A DNA stretch of 64,000 nucleotides from the NCBI GenBank assembly GCA_029721435.1, contig CM056581.1, forward strand, positions 71,596,712 to 71,660,711, read 5' to 3'. Of the stretch, positions 22,709-36,105 are shown in pieces. Within the stretch, counting starts at the first letter, position 1, and each line of letters opens with the position of its first letter. The notes beneath the pieces are model-generated. The model saw only the letters and a program-made list of their open reading frames with translations. It searched no databases and was not told where the DNA came from. The stretch is from Gymnothorax reevesii. Lineage: Eukaryota > Chordata > Actinopteri > Anguilliformes > Muraenidae. A program made the position numbers and the translations under genes.

Positions 22709-25176
22709 ATGAAAATTTTTGACACGCAGAAGTTAAAAAAAAGAAAGTTTTTAAAAAAGTGTATATCTTCACTACAGAGACTCATATTCACTTCCAATAG
22801 GCCATACAAGCAAATTGGACAAATTGCTGCCATATATGCAGTGCACAGTGATCTGAAGCATTTCCCAGCCCAGATACACGAACAGATTCACTTTCTGAGC
22901 TTAAAACCTAGAAGAAGCGTGTTTTCATGAAAGAGCGTATGGAGACAATATCAGCGCTCTAGCTCGCTTCCTTAAGAAGATAGCAGCCAATTCACTCCTA
23001 TTTAGTCATACAGTGAAAATTCACTCAAGTTTGTCACTTTCCCACTGATTTACACACAGAATGAAAATTTTTGACATGCAGAAGTTAAAAAAAAGAAAGT
23101 TTTTAAAAAAGTGTATATCTTCACTACAGAGACTCATATTCACTTCCAATAGGCCATAAAAACACATTGGAAAAATGGATGGCATATATGCAGTGCAACA
23201 GTGATCTGAAGCATTTCCCAGGCCAGATACATGCAGAGATACACATTCTTAGCTTAAAACCTCAAAGTAGCGTGTTTTCATGAAAGAGCGTATGGAGACA
23301 ATATCAGCGCTCTAGGTCGCTTCCTTAAGAAGATAGCAGCCAATTCACTCCTATTTAGTCATACAGTGAAAATTCACTCATGTTTGTCACTTTCCCACTG
23401 ATTTACACACAGAATGAAAATTTTTGACATGCAGAAGTTAAAAAAAAGAAAGTTTTTAAAAAAGTGTATATCTTCACTACAGAGACTCATATTCACTTCC
23501 AATAGGCCATAAAAACACATTGGAAAAATGGATGGCATACATGCAGTGCAACAGAGATCTGAAGCATTTCCCAGGCCAGATACACGCAGAGATTCACATT
23601 CTGAGCTTAAAACCTCAAAGAAGCGTGTTTTCATGAAAGAGCGTATGGAGACAATATCAGCGCTCTAGGTCCCTTCCTTAAGAAGATAGCAGCCAATTCA
23701 CTCCTATTTAGTCATACAGTGAAAATTCACTCATGTTTGTCACTTTCCCACTGATTTACACACGGATTGAAACTTTTTGACAAGCAGAAGTAAAAAAAAA
23801 GAAAGTTTTTAAAAAAGTGCATATCTTCACTTCAGAGACTCATATTCACTTCCAATAGGCCATACAAGCAAATTGGACAAATTGCTGCCATATATGCAGT
23901 GCACAGTGATCTGAAGAATTTCCCAGCCCAGATACACGAACAGATTCACTTTCTGAGCTAAAAACCTAGAAGAAGCGTGTTTTCATGAAAGAGCGTATGG
24001 AGACAATTTCAGCGCTCTAGCTCGCTTCCTTAAGAAGATAGCAGCCAATTCACTCCTATTTAGTCATACAGTGAAAATTCACTCATGTTTGTCACTTTCC
24101 CACTGATTTACACACAGAATGAAAATTTTTGACATGCAGAAGTTAAAAAAAAGAAAGTTTTTAAAAAAGTGTATATCTTCACTTCAGAGACTAATATTCA
24201 CTTCCAATAGGCCATACAAGCACATTGGAAAAATTGGTGGCATATATGCAGTGCAACAGAGATCTGAAGCATTTCCCAGGCCAGATACACGCAGAGATTC
24301 ACATTCTGAGCTTAAAACCTCAAAGAAGCGTGTTTTCATGAAAGAGCGTATGGAGACAATATCAGCGCTCTAGGTCGCTTCCTTAAGAAGATAGCAGCCA
24401 ATTCACTCCTATTTAGTCATACAGTGAAAATTCACTCATGTTTGTCACTTTCCCACTGATTTACACACAGAATGAAAATTTTTGACATGCAGAAGTTAAA
24501 AAAAAGAAAGTTTTTAAAAAAGTGTATATCTTCACTACAGAGACTCATATTCACTTCCAATAGGCCATAAAAACACATTGGAAAAATGGATGGCATATAT
24601 GCAGTGCAACAGAGATCTGAAGCATTTCCCAGGCCAGATACACGCAGAGATTCACATTCTGAGCTTAAAACCTCAAAGAAGCGAGTTTTCATGAAAGAGC
24701 GTATGGAGACAATATCAGCGCTCTAGGTCGCTTCCTTAAGAAGATAGCAGCCAATTCACTCCTATTTAGTCATACAGTGAAAATTCACTCATGTTTGTCA
24801 CTTTCCCACTGATTTACACACGGATTGAAACTTTTTGACAAGCAGAAGTTAAAAAAAAGAAAGTTTTTAAAAAAGTGCATATCTTCACTTCAGAGACTCA
24901 TATTCACTTCCAATAGGCCATACAAGCAAATTGGACAAATTGCTGCCATATATGCAGTGCACAGTGATCTGAAGAATTTCCCAGCCCAGATACACGAACA
25001 GATTCACTTTCTGAGCTAAAAACCTAGAAGAAGCGTGTTTTCATGAAAGAGCGTATGGAGACAATTTCAGCGCTCTAGCTCGCTTCCTTAAGAAGATAGC
25101 AGCCAATTCACTCCTATTTAGTCATACAGTGAAAATTCACTCATGTTTGTCACTTTCCCACTGATTTACACACAGA

Positions 25177-25528
25177 ATGAAAATTTTTGACATGCAGAAG
25201 TTAAAAAAAAGAAAGTTTTTAAAAAAGTGTATATCTTCACTTCAGAGACTCATATTCACTTCCAATAGGCCATACAAGCACATTGGAAAAATTGGTGGCA
25301 TATATGCAGTGCAACAGAGATCTGAAGCATTTCCCAGGCCAGATACACGCAGAGATTCACATTCTGAGCTTAAAACCTCAAAGAAGCGTGTTTTCATGAA
25401 AGAGAGATGGAGACAATATCAGCGCTCTAGGTCGCTTCCTTAAGAAGATAGCAGCCAATTCACTCCTATTTAGTCATACAGTGAAAATTCACTCATGTTT
25501 GTCACTTTCCCACTGATTTACACACAGA
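25177..25528 (+). repeat. C monomer at a one-monomer deletion junction
   Basis: In block 1 the corresponding place holds two C-like monomers (15308 and 15661); block 2 has one. The monomer reads GAGACTCAT, as 15661 does rather than the GAGACTAAT of 15308. It ends with CTCTAGGTCGC like 15661, but keeps the C-type CCTCAAAG of 15308. It also has a private GAGAGATGGAG in place of GAGCGTATGGAG. It is best read as a fusion of the two. Confidence 0.7.
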
Positions 25529-26233
25529 ATGAAAATTTTTGACATGCAGAAGTTAAAAAAAAGAAAGTTTTTAAAAAAGTGTATATCTTCACTACAGAGA
25601 CTCATATTCACTTCCAATAGGCCATAAAAACACATTGGAAAAATGGATGGCATACATGCAGTGCAACAGAGATCTGAAGCATTTCCCAGGCCAGATACAC
25701 GCAGAGATTCAAATTCTGAGCTTAAAACCTCAAAGAAGCGAGTTTTCATGAAAGAGCGTATGGAGACAATATCAGCGCTCTAGGTCGCTTCCTTAAGAAG
25801 ATAGCAGCCAATTCACTCCTATTTAGTCATACAGTGAAAATTCACTCTTGTTTGTCACTTTCCCACTGATTTACACACGGATTGAAACTTTTTGACAAGC
25901 AGAAGTTAAAAAAAAGAAAGTTTTTAAAAAAGTGCATATCTTCACTTCAGAGACTCATATTCACTTCCAATAGGCCATACAAGCAAATTGGACAAATTGC
26001 TGCCATATATGCAGTGCACAGTGATCTGAAGCATTTCCCAGCCCAGATACACGAACAGATTCACTTTCTGAGCTTAAAACCTAGAAGAAGCGTGTTTTCA
26101 TGAAAGAGCGTATGGAGACAATTTCAGCGCTCTAGCTCGCTTCCTTAAGAAGATAGCAGCCAATTCACTCCTATTTAGTCATACAGTGAAAATTCACTCA
26201 TGTTTGTCACTTTCCCACTGATTTACACACAGA

Positions 26234-26938
26234 ATGAAAATTTTTGACATGCAGAAGTTAAAAAAAAGAAAGTTTTTAAAAAAGTGTATATCTTCACTTC
26301 AGAGACTAATATTCACTTCCAATAGGCCATACAAGCACATTGGAAAAATTGGTGGCATATATGCAGTGCAACAGAGATCTGAAGCATTTCCCAGGCCAGA
26401 TACACGCAGAGATTCACATTCTGAGCTTAAAACCTCAAAGAAGCGTGTTTTCATGAAAGAGCGTATGGAGACAATATCAGCGCTCTAGCTCGCTTCCTTA
26501 AGAAGATAGCAGCCAATTCACTCCTATTTAGTCATACAGTGAAAATTCACTCATGTTTGTCACTTTCCCACTGATTTACACACGTATTGAAACTTTTTGA
26601 CAAGCAGAAGTAAAAAAAAAGAAAGTTTTTAAAAAAGTGCATATCTTCACTTCAGAGACTCATATTCACTTCCAATAGGCCATACAAGCAAATTGGACAA
26701 ATTGCTGCCATATATGCAGTGCACAGTGATCTGAAGCATTTCCCAGCCCAGATACACGAACAGATTCACTTTCTGAGCTTAATACCTAGAAGAAGCGTGT
26801 TTTCATGAAATAGCGTATGGAGACAATATCAGCGCTCTAGCTCGCTTCCTTAAGAAGATAGCAGCCAATTCACTCCTATTTAGTCATACAGTGAAAATTC
26901 ACTCATGTTTGTCACTTTCCCACTGATTTACACACAGA
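26234..26938 (+). repeat. Monomers 26234 C and 26587 B
   Basis: 26234 is a standard C monomer. 26587 is a B monomer with private variants ACACGTATTG, GCTTAATACC and GAAATAGCG. The last two are repeated in the hybrid at 27292, two monomers downstream, so a stretch of the 3' half was copied between them. Confidence 0.85.
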
Positions 26939-28700
26939 ATGAAAATTTTTGACATGCAGAAGTTAAAAAAAAGAAAGTTTTTAAAAAAGTGTATATCTTC
27001 ACTTCAGAGACTAATATTCACTTCCAATAGGCCATACAAGCACATTGGAAAAATTGGTGGCATATATGCAGTGCAACAGAGATCTGAAGCATTTCCCAGG
27101 CCAGATACACGCAGAGATTCACATTCTGAGCTTAAAACCTCAAAGAAGCGTGTTTTCAAGAAAGAGCGTATGGAGACAATATCAGCGCTCTAGCTCGCTT
27201 CCTTAAGAAGATAGCAGCCAATTCACTCCTATTTAGTCATACAGTGAAAATTCACTCATGTTTGTCACTTTCCCACTGATTTACACACAGAATGAAAATT
27301 TTTGACATGCAGAAGTTAAAAAAAGAAAGTTTTTAAAAAAGTGCATATCTTCACTTCAGAGACTCATATTCACTTCCAATAGGCAGTACAAGCAAATTGG
27401 ACAAATTGCTGCCATATATGCAGTGCACAGTGATCTGAAGCATTTCCCAGCCCAGATACACGAACAGATTCACTTTCTGAGCTTAATACCTAGAAGAAGC
27501 GTGTTTTCATGAAATAGCGTATGGAGACAATATCAGCGCTCTAGCTCGCTTCCTTAAGAAGATAGCAGCCAATTGACTCCTATTTAGTCATACAGTGAAA
27601 ATTCACTCATGTTTGTCACTTTCCCACTGATTTACACACAGAATGAAAATTTTTGACATGCAGAAGTTAAAAAAAAGAAAGTTTTTAAAAAAGTGTATAT
27701 CTTAACTTCAGAGACTAATATTCACTTCCAATAGGCCATACAAGCACATTGGAAAAATTGGTGGCATATATGCAGTGCAGCAGAGATCTAAAGCATTTCC
27801 CAGGCCAGATACACGCAGAGATTCACATTCTGAGCTTAAAACCTCAAAGAAGCGTGTTTTCATGAAAGAGCGTATGGAGACAATATCAGCGCTCTAGGTC
27901 GCTTCCTTAAGAAGATAGCAGCCAATTCACTCCTATTTAGTCATACAGTGAAACTTCACTCATGTTTGTCACTTTCCCACTGATTTACACACAGAATGAA
28001 AATTTTTGACATGCAGAAGTAAAAAAAAAGAAAGTTTTTAAAAAAGTGCATATCTTCACTTCAGAGACTCATATTCACTTCCAATAGGCCATACAAGCAC
28101 ATTGGAAAAATTGGTGGCATATATGCAGTGCAACAGAGATCTGAAGCATTTCCCAGGCCAGATACACGCAGAGATTCACATTCTGAGCTTAAAACCTCAA
28201 AGAAGCGTGTTTTCATGAAAGAGCGTATGGAGACAATATCAGCGCTCTAGCTCGCTTCCTTAAGAAGATAGCAGCCAATTCACTCCTATTTAGTCATACA
28301 GTGAAAATTCACTCATGTTTGTCACTTTCCCACTGATTTACACACGGATTGAAACTTTTTGACAAGCAGAAGTTAAAAAAAAGAAAGTTTTTAAAAAAGT
28401 GCATATCTTCACTTCAGAGACTCATATTCACTTCCAATAGGCCATACAAGCAAATTGGACAAATTGCTGCCATATATGCAGTGCACAGTGATCTGAAGCA
28501 TTTCCCAGCCCAGATACACGAACAGATTCACTTTCTGAGCTTAAAACCTAGAAGAAGCGTGTTTTCATGAAAGAGCGTATGGAGACAATTTCAGCGCTCT
28601 AGCTCGCTTCCTTAAGAAGATAGCAGCCAATTCACTCCTATTTAGTCATACAGTGAAAATTCACTCATGTTTGTCACTTTCCCACTGATTTACACACAGA
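26939..28700 (+). repeat. Pentamer module copy 1 (C-hybrid-C-C-B)
   Basis: Starts: 26939 C with TTTTCAAGAAAG, 27292 C-like/B hybrid (GGCAGTACAAG, GCTTAATACC), 27643 C with ATCTAAAGC, 27996 C preceded by GAAACTTCACT, and 28349 B. The same five-monomer order with the same marker variants follows directly at +1762 bp, and again at 34344 and 39281. Confidence 0.85.
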
Positions 28701-30463
28701 ATGAAAATTTTTGACATGCAGAAGTTAAAAAAAAGAAAGTTTTTAAAAAAGTGTATATCTTCACTTCAGAGACTCATATTCACTTCCAATAGGCCATACA
28801 AGCACATTGGAAAAATTGGTGGCATATATGCAGTGCAACAGAGATCTGAAGCATTTCCCAGGCCAGATACACGCAGAGATTCACATTCTGAGCTTAAAAC
28901 CTCAAAGAAGCGTGTTTTCAAGAAAGAGCGTATGGAGACAATATCAGCGCTCTAGCTCGCTTCCTTAAGAAGATAGCAGCCAATTCACTCCTATTTAGTC
29001 ATACAGTGAAAATTCACTCATGTTTGTCACTTTCCCACTGATTTACACACAGAATGAAAATTTTAGACATGCAGAAGTTAAAAAAAAGAAAGTTTTTTAA
29101 AAAGTGCATATCTTCACTTCAGAGACTCATATTCACTTCCAATAGGCCATACAAGCAAATTGGACAAATTGCTGCCATATATGCAGTGCACAGTGATCTG
29201 AAGCATTTCCCAGCCCAGATACACGAACAGATTCACTTTCTGAGCTTAAAACCTAGAAGAAGCGTGTTTTAATGAAAGAGCGTATGGAGACAATATCAGC
29301 GCTCTAGGTCGCTTCCTTAAGAAGATAGCAGCCAATTCACTCCTATTTAGTCATACAGTGAAAATTCACTCATGTTTGTCACTTTCCCACTGATTTACAC
29401 AGAGAATGAAAATTTTTGACATGCAGAAGTTAAAAAAAAGAAAGTTTTTAAAAAAGTGTATATCTTCACTTCAGAGACTAATATTCACTTCCAATAGGCC
29501 ATACAAGCACATTGGAAAAATTGGTGGCATATATGCAGTGCAACAGAGATCTAAAGCATTTCCCAGGCCAGATACACGCAGAGATTCACATTCTGAGCTT
29601 AAAACCTCAAAGAAGCGTGTTTTCATGAAAGAGCGTATGGAGACAATATCAGCGCTCTAGGTCGCTTCCTTAAGAAGATAGCAGCCAATTCACTCCTATT
29701 TAGTCATACAGTGAAACTTCACTCATGTTTGTCACTTTCCCACTGATTTACACACAGAATGAAAATTTTTGACATGCAGAAGTTAAAAAAAAGAAAGTTT
29801 TTAAAAAAGTGCATATCTTCACTTCAGAGACTCATATTCACTTCCAATAGGCCATACAAGCACATTGGAAAAATTGGTGGCATATATGCAGTGCAACAGA
29901 GATCTGAAGCATTTCCCAGGCCAGATACACGCAGAGATTCACATTCTGAGCTTAAATCCTCAAAGAAGCGTGTTTTCATGAAAGAGCGTATGGAGACAAT
30001 ATCAGCGCTCTAGCTCGCTTCCTTAAGAAGATAGCAGCCAATTCACTCCTATTTAGTCATACAGTGAAAATTCACTCATGTTTGTCACTTTCCCACTGAT
30101 TTACACACGGATTGAAACTTTTTGACAAGCAGAAGTTAAAAAAAAGAAAGTTTTTAAAAAAGTGCATATCTTCACTTCAGAGACTCATATTCACTTCCAA
30201 TAGGCCATACAAGCAAATTGGACAAATTGCTGCCATATATGCAGTGCACAGTGATCTGAAGAATTTCCCAGCCCAGATACACGAACAGATTCACTTTCTG
30301 AGCTAAAAACCTAGAAGAAGCGTGTTTTCATGAAAGAGCGTATGGAGACAATTTCAGCGCTCTAGCTCGCTTCCTTAAGAAGATAGCAGCCAATTCACTC
30401 CTATTTAGTCATACAGTGAAAATTCACTCATGTTTGTCACTTTCCCACTGATTTACACACAGA
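28701..30463 (+). repeat. Pentamer module copy 2 (C-hybrid-C-C-B)
   Basis: Starts: 28701 C (TTTTCAAGAAAG), 29054 hybrid (AAAATTTTAGAC, AGTTTTTTAAAAAG, GTTTTAATG), 29406 C (ACACAGAGAATG, ATCTAAAGC), 29759 C (preceded by GAAACTTCACT; GCTTAAATCC) and 30112 B (AAGAATTTCCC, GAGCTAAAAACC). It matches copy 3 at +5643 bp, falling to +5642, with the private variants TTTTAGAC, GTTTTAATG and ACACAGAGAATG in both. These two copies are therefore the closest pair. Confidence 0.87.
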
Positions 30464-30816
30464 ATGAAAATTTTTGACATGCAGAAGTTAAAAAAAAGAA
30501 AGTTTTTAAAAAAGTGTATATCTTCACTTCAGAGACTAATATTCACTTCCAATAGGCAGTACAAGCAAATTGGACAAATTGCTGCCATATATGCAGTGCA
30601 ACAGAGATCTGAAGCATTTCCCAGGCCAGATACACGCAGAGATTCACATTCTGAGCTTAAAACCTCAAAGAAGCGTGTTTTCATGAAAGAGCGTATGGAG
30701 ACAATATCAGCGCTCTAGCTCGCTTCCTTAAGAAGATAGCAGCCAATTCACTCCTATTTAGTCATACAGTGAAAATTCACTCATGTTTGTCACTTTCCCA
30801 CTGATTTACACACAGA
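30464..30816 (+). repeat. Mosaic monomer C/B/C
   Basis: This monomer begins as class C (GAGACTAAT). It changes near 30555 to a short B tract (GCAAATTGGACAAATTGCTGCC) and returns to class C by 30601 (CAACAGAGATCTG, CACGCAGAG, CCTCAAAG). The B tract is only about 40 bp. The 5' switch carries the unusual GGCAGT in place of GGCCAT, shared with hybrids 27292 and 32934. A short internal tract with both flanks intact is typical of gene conversion rather than simple crossing-over. Confidence 0.85.
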
Positions 30817-33800
30817 ATGAAAATTTTTGACATGCAGAAGTTAAGAAAAAGAAAGTTTTTAAAAAAGTGCATATCTTCACTTCAGAGACTCATATTCACT
30901 TCCAATAGGCCATACAAGCACATTGGAAAAATTGGTGGCATATATGCAGTGCAACAGAGATCTGAAGCATTTCCCAGGCCAGATACACGCAGAGATTCAC
31001 ATTCTGAGCTTAAAACCTAGAAGAAGCGTGTTTTCATGAAAGAGCGTACGGAGACAATATCAGCGCTCTAGGTCGCTTCCTTAAGAAGATAGCAGCCAAT
31101 TCACTCCTATTTAGTCATACAGTGAAAATTCACTCATGTTTGTCACTTTCCCACTGATTTACACACAGAATGAAAATTTTTGACATGCAGAAGTTAAAAA
31201 AAAGAAAGTTTTTAAAAAAGTGTATATCTTCACTACAGAGACTCATATTCACTTCCAATAGGCCATAAAAACACATTGGAAAAATGGATGGCATACATGC
31301 AGTGCAACAGAGATCTGAAGCATTTCCCAGGCCAGATACACGCAGAGATTCACATTCTGAGCTTAAAACCTCAAAGAAGCGAGTTTTCATGAAAGAGCGT
31401 ATGGAGACAATATCAGCGCTCTAGGTCGCTTCCTTAAGAAGATAGCAGCCAATTCACTCCTATTTAGTCATACAGTGAAAATTCACTCATGTTTGTCACT
31501 TTCCCACTGATTTACACATGGATTGAAACTTTTTGACAAGCAGAAGTTAAAAAAAAGAAAGTTTTTAAAAAAGTGCATATCTTCACTTCAGAGACTCATA
31601 TTCACTTCCAATAGGCCATACAAGCAAATTGGACAAATTGCTGCCATATATGCAGTGCACAGTGATCTGAAGCATTTCCCAGCCCAGATACACGAACAGA
31701 TTCACTTTCTGAGCTTAAAACCTAGAAGAAGCGTGTTTTCATGAAAGAGCGTATGGAGACAATTTCAGCGCTCTAGCTCGCTTCCTTAAGAAGATAGCAG
31801 CCAATTCACTCCTATTTAGTCATACAGTGAAAATTCACTCATGTTTGTCACTTTCCCACTGATTTACACACAGAATGAAAATTTTTGACATGCAGAAGTT
31901 AAAAAAAAGAAAGTTTTTAAAAAAGTGTATATCTTCACTTCAGAGACTAATATTCACTTCCAATAGGCCATACAAGCACATTGGAAAAATTGGTGGCATA
32001 TATGCAGTGCAACAGAGATCTGAAGCATTTCCCAGGCCAGATTCACGCAGAGATTCACATTCTGAGCTTAAAACCTCAAAGAAGCGTGTTTTCATGAAAG
32101 AGCGTATGGAGACAATATCAGCGCTCTAGCTCGCTTCCTTAAGAAGATAGCAGCCAATTCACTCCTATTTAGTCATACAGTGAAAATTCACTCATGTTTG
32201 TCACTTTCCCACTGATTTACACACAGAATGAAAATTTTTGACATGCAGAAGTTAAGAAAAAGAAAGTTTTTAAAAAAGTGCATATCTTCACTTCAGAGAC
32301 TCATATTCACTTCCAATAGGCCATACAAGCACATTGGAAAAATTGGTGGCATATATGCAGTGCAACAGAGATCTGAAGCATTTCCCAGGCCAGATACACG
32401 CAGAGATTCACATTCTGAGCTTAAAACCTAGAAGAAGCGTGTTTTCATGAAAGAGCGTACGGAGACAATATCAGCGCTCTAGGTCGCTTCCTTAAGAAGA
32501 TAGCAGCCAATTCACTCCTATTTAGTCATACAGTGAAAATTCACTCATGTTTGTCACTTTCCCACTGATTTACACACAGAATGAAAATTTTTGACATGCA
32601 GAAGTTAAAAAAAAGAAAGTTTTTAAAAAAGTGTATATCTTCACTTCAGAGACTAATATTCACTTCCAATAGGCCATACAAGCACATTGGAAAAATTGGT
32701 GGCATATATGCAGTGCAACAGAGATCTGAAGCATTTCCCAGGCCAGATTCACGCAGAGATTCACATTCTGAGCTTAAAACCTCAAAGAAGCGTGTTTTCA
32801 TGAAAGAGCGTATGGAGACAATATCAGCGCTCTAGCTCGCTTCCTTAAGAAGATAGCAGCCAATTCACTCCTATTTAGTCATACAGTGAAAATTCACTCA
32901 TGTTTGTCACTTTCCCACTGATTTACACACAGAATGAAAATTTTTGACATGCAGAAGTTAAGAAAAAGAAAGTTTTTAAAAAAGTGCATATCTTCACTTC
33001 AGAGACTCATATTCACTTCCAATAGGCAGTACAAGCAAATTGGACTAATTGCTGCCATATATGCAGTGCACAGGGATCTGAAGCATTTCCCAGCCCAGAT
33101 ACACGAACAGATTCACTTTCTGAGCTTAAAACCTAGAAGAAGCGTGTTTTCATGAAAGAGCGTATGGAGACAATATCAGCGCTCTAGGTCGCTTCCTTAA
33201 GAAGATAGCAGCCAATTCACTCCTATTTAGTCATACAGTGAAAATTCACTCATGTTTGTCACTTTCCCACTGATTTACACACAGAATGAAAATTTTTGAC
33301 ATGCAGAAGTTAAAAAAAAGAAAGTTTTTAAAAAAGTGTATATCTTCACTTCAGAGACTAATATTCACTTCCAATAGGCCATACAAGCACATTGGAAAAA
33401 TTGGTGGCATATATGCAGTGCAACAGAGATCTAAAGCATTTCCCAGGCCAGATACACGCAGAGATTCACATTCTGAGCTTAAAACCTCAAAGAAGCGTGT
33501 TTTCATGAAAGAGCGTATGGAGACAATATCAGCGCTCTAGGTCGCTTCCTTAAGAAGATAGCAGCCAATTCACTCCTATTTAGTCATACAGTGAAACTTC
33601 ACTCATGTTTGTCACTTTCCCACTGATTTACACACAGAATGAAAATTTTTGACATGCAGAAGTTAAAAAAAAGAAAGTTTTTAAAAAAGTGCATATCTTC
33701 ACTTCAGAGACTCATATTCACTTCCAATAGGCCATACAAGCACATTGGAAAAATTGGTGGCATATATGCAGTGCAACAGAGATCTGAAGCATTTCCCAGG

Positions 33801-34343
33801 CCAGATACACGCAGAGATTCACATTCTGAGCTTAAAACCTCAAAGAAGCGTGTTTTCATGAAAGAGCGTATGGAGACAATATCAGCGCTCTAGCTCGCTT
33901 CCTTAAGAAGATAGCAGCCAATTCACTCCTATTTAGTCATACAGTGAAAATTCACTCATGTTTGTCACTTTCCCACTGATTTACACACGGATTGAAACTT
34001 TTTGACAAGCAGAAGTTAAAAAAAAGAAAGTTTTTAAAAAAGTGCATATCTTCACTTCAGAGACTCATATTCACTTCCAATAGGCCATACAAGCAAATTG
34101 GACAAATTGCTGCCATATATGCAGTGCACAGTGATCTGAAGCATTTCCCAGCCCAGATACACGAACAGATTCACTTTCTGAGCTTAAAACCTAGAAGAAG
34201 CGTGTTTTCATGAAAGAGCGTATGGAGACAATTTCAGCGCTCTAGCTCGCTTCCTTAAGAAGATAGCAGCCAATTCACTCCTATTTAGTCATACAGTGAA
34301 AATTCACTCATGTTTGTCACTTTCCCACTGATTTACACACAGA
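30464..34343 (+). repeat. C-rich segment, monomers 30464-33992
   Basis: Starts: 30464 C/B/C mosaic, 30817 C (GTTAAGAAAAAG, GAGCGTACGG, B-like tail), 31170 A (GCGAGTTTTC), 31523 B, 31875 C (CAGATTCACGC), 32228 C (GTTAAGAAAAAG, GAGCGTACGG), 32581 C (CAGATTCACGC), 32934 hybrid (GTTAAGAAAAAG, GGCAGTACAAG, CAGGGATC), 33286 C (ATCTAAAGC), 33639 C and 33992 B. The pair 31875-32580 is repeated at 32581 for about a monomer and a quarter (offset 706 bp). After that the copy switches to B-type sequence. 33286-33992 is the last three-fifths of a pentamer module. Confidence 0.87.
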
Positions 34344-36105
34344 ATGAAAATTTTTGACATGCAGAAGTTAAAAAAAAGAAAGTTTTTAAAAAAGTGTATA
34401 TCTTCACTTCAGAGACTCATATTCACTTCCAATAGGCCATACAAGCACATTGGAAATATTGGTGGCATATATGCAGTGCAACAGAGATCTGAAGCATTTC
34501 CCAGGCCAGATACACGCAGAGATTCACATTCTGAGCTTAAAACCTCAAAGAAGCGTGTTTTCAAGAAAGAGCGTATGGAGACAATATCAGCGCTCTAGCT
34601 CGCTTCCTTAAGAAGATAGCAGCCAATTCACTCCTATTTAGTCATACAGTGAAAATTCACTCATGTTTGTCACTTTCCCACTGATTTACACACAGAATGA
34701 AAATTTTAGACATGCAGAAGTTAAAAAACAGAAAGTTTTTTAAAAAGTGCATATCTTCACTTCAGAGACTCATATTCACTTCCAATAGGCCATACAAGCA
34801 AATTGGACAAATTGCTGCCATATATGCAGTGCACAGTGATCTGAAGCATTTCCCAGCCCAGATACACGAACAGATTCACTTTCTGAGCTTAAAACCTAGA
34901 AGAAGCGTGTTTTAATGAAAGAGCGTATGGAGACAATATCAGCGCTCTAGGTCGCTTCCTTAAGAAGATAGCAGCCAATTCACTCCTATTTAGTCATACA
35001 GTGAAAATTCACTCATGTTTGTCACTTTCCCACTGATTTACACAGAGAATGAAAATTTTTGACATGCAGAAGTTAAAAAAAAGAAAGTTTTTAAAAAAGT
35101 GTATATCTTCACTTCAGAGACTAATATTCACTTCCAATAGGCCATACAAGCACATTGGAAAAATTGGTGGCATATATGCAGTGCAACAGAGATCTAAAGC
35201 ATTTCCCAGGCCAGATACACGCAGAGATTCACATTCTGAGCTTAAAACCTCAAAGAAGCGTGTTTTCAGAAAAAGCGTATGGAGACAATATCAGCGCTCT
35301 AGGTCGCTTCCTTAAGAAGATAGCTGCCAATTCACTCCTATTTAGTCATACAGTGAAACTTCACTCATGTTTGTCACTTTCCCACTGATTTACACACAGA
35401 ATGAAAATTTTTGACATGCAGAAGTTAAAAAAAAGAAAGTTTTTAAAAAAGTGCATATCTTCACTTCAGAGACTCATATTCACTTCCAATAGGCCATACA
35501 AGCACATTGGAAAAATTGGTGGCATATATGCAGTGCAACAGAGATCTGAAGCATTTCCCAGGCCAGATACACGCAGAGATTCACATTCTGAGCTTAAAAC
35601 CTCAAAGAAGCGTGTTTTCATGAAAGAGCGTATGGAGACAATATCAGCGCTCTAGCTCGCTTCCTTAAGAAGATAGCAGCCAATTCACTCCTATTTAGTC
35701 ATACAGTGAAAATTCACTCATGTTTGTCACTTTCCCACTGATTTACACACGGATTGAAACTTTTTGACAAGCAGAAGTTAAAAAAAAGAAAGTTTTTAAA
35801 AAAGTGCATATCTTCACTTCAGAGACTCATATTCACTTCCAATAGGCCATACAAGCAAATTGGACAAATTGCTGCCATATATGCAGTGCACAGTGATCTG
35901 AAGCATTTCCCAGCCCAGATACACGAACAGATTCACTTTCTGAGCTTAAAACCTAGAAGAAGCGTGTTTTCATGAAAGAGCGTATGGAGACAATTTCAGC
36001 GCTCTAGCTCACTTCCTTAAGAAGATAGCAGCCAATTCACTCCTATTTAGTCATACAGTGAAAATTCACTCATGTTTGTCACTTTCCCACTGATTTACAC
36101 ACAGA
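34344..36105 (+). repeat. Pentamer module copy 3 (C-hybrid-C-C-B)
   Basis: Starts: 34344 C (TTTTCAAGAAAG, GGAAATATTGG), 34697 hybrid (TTTTAGAC, AAAACAGAAAG, GTTTTAATG), 35049 C (ACACAGAGAATG, ATCTAAAGC, TTTTCAGAAAAAGCG), 35401 C and 35754 B. It is a near copy of the module at 28701. 35049 lost 1 bp relative to 29406, which accounts for the offset changing from 5643 to 5642. Confidence 0.87.

Larger units (their letters stand above)
18126..26233 (+). repeat. Higher-order block 2 (monomers 18126-25882)
   Basis: Starts and classes: 18126 B, 18478 B, 18830 A, 19183 B, 19535 A, 19888 A, 20241 A/B, 20593 A, 20946 B, 21298 A, 21651 B, 22003 A, 22356 A, 22709 A/B, 23061 A, 23414 A, 23767 B, 24119 C, 24472 A, 24825 B, 25177 C, 25529 A, 25882 B. 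Up to 20241 it matches block 1 at +7401 bp. From 22709 to 25177 it matches at +9869 bp. From 25529 it matches at +9515 bp, so one monomer (the equivalent of 15661) is missing. The extra seven monomers are the nested duplication 20241-22708. Confidence 0.88.

Noticed and set aside
35155..35388. Unusual 77- and 88-codon frames at 7667, 25177, 35049 and 35155
   Set aside because: These arise from single-base indels (for example GCTTAAACC near 7755, TTTTCAGAAAAAGCG near 35268) that join two frames by chance. They are useful only as markers of private mutations.
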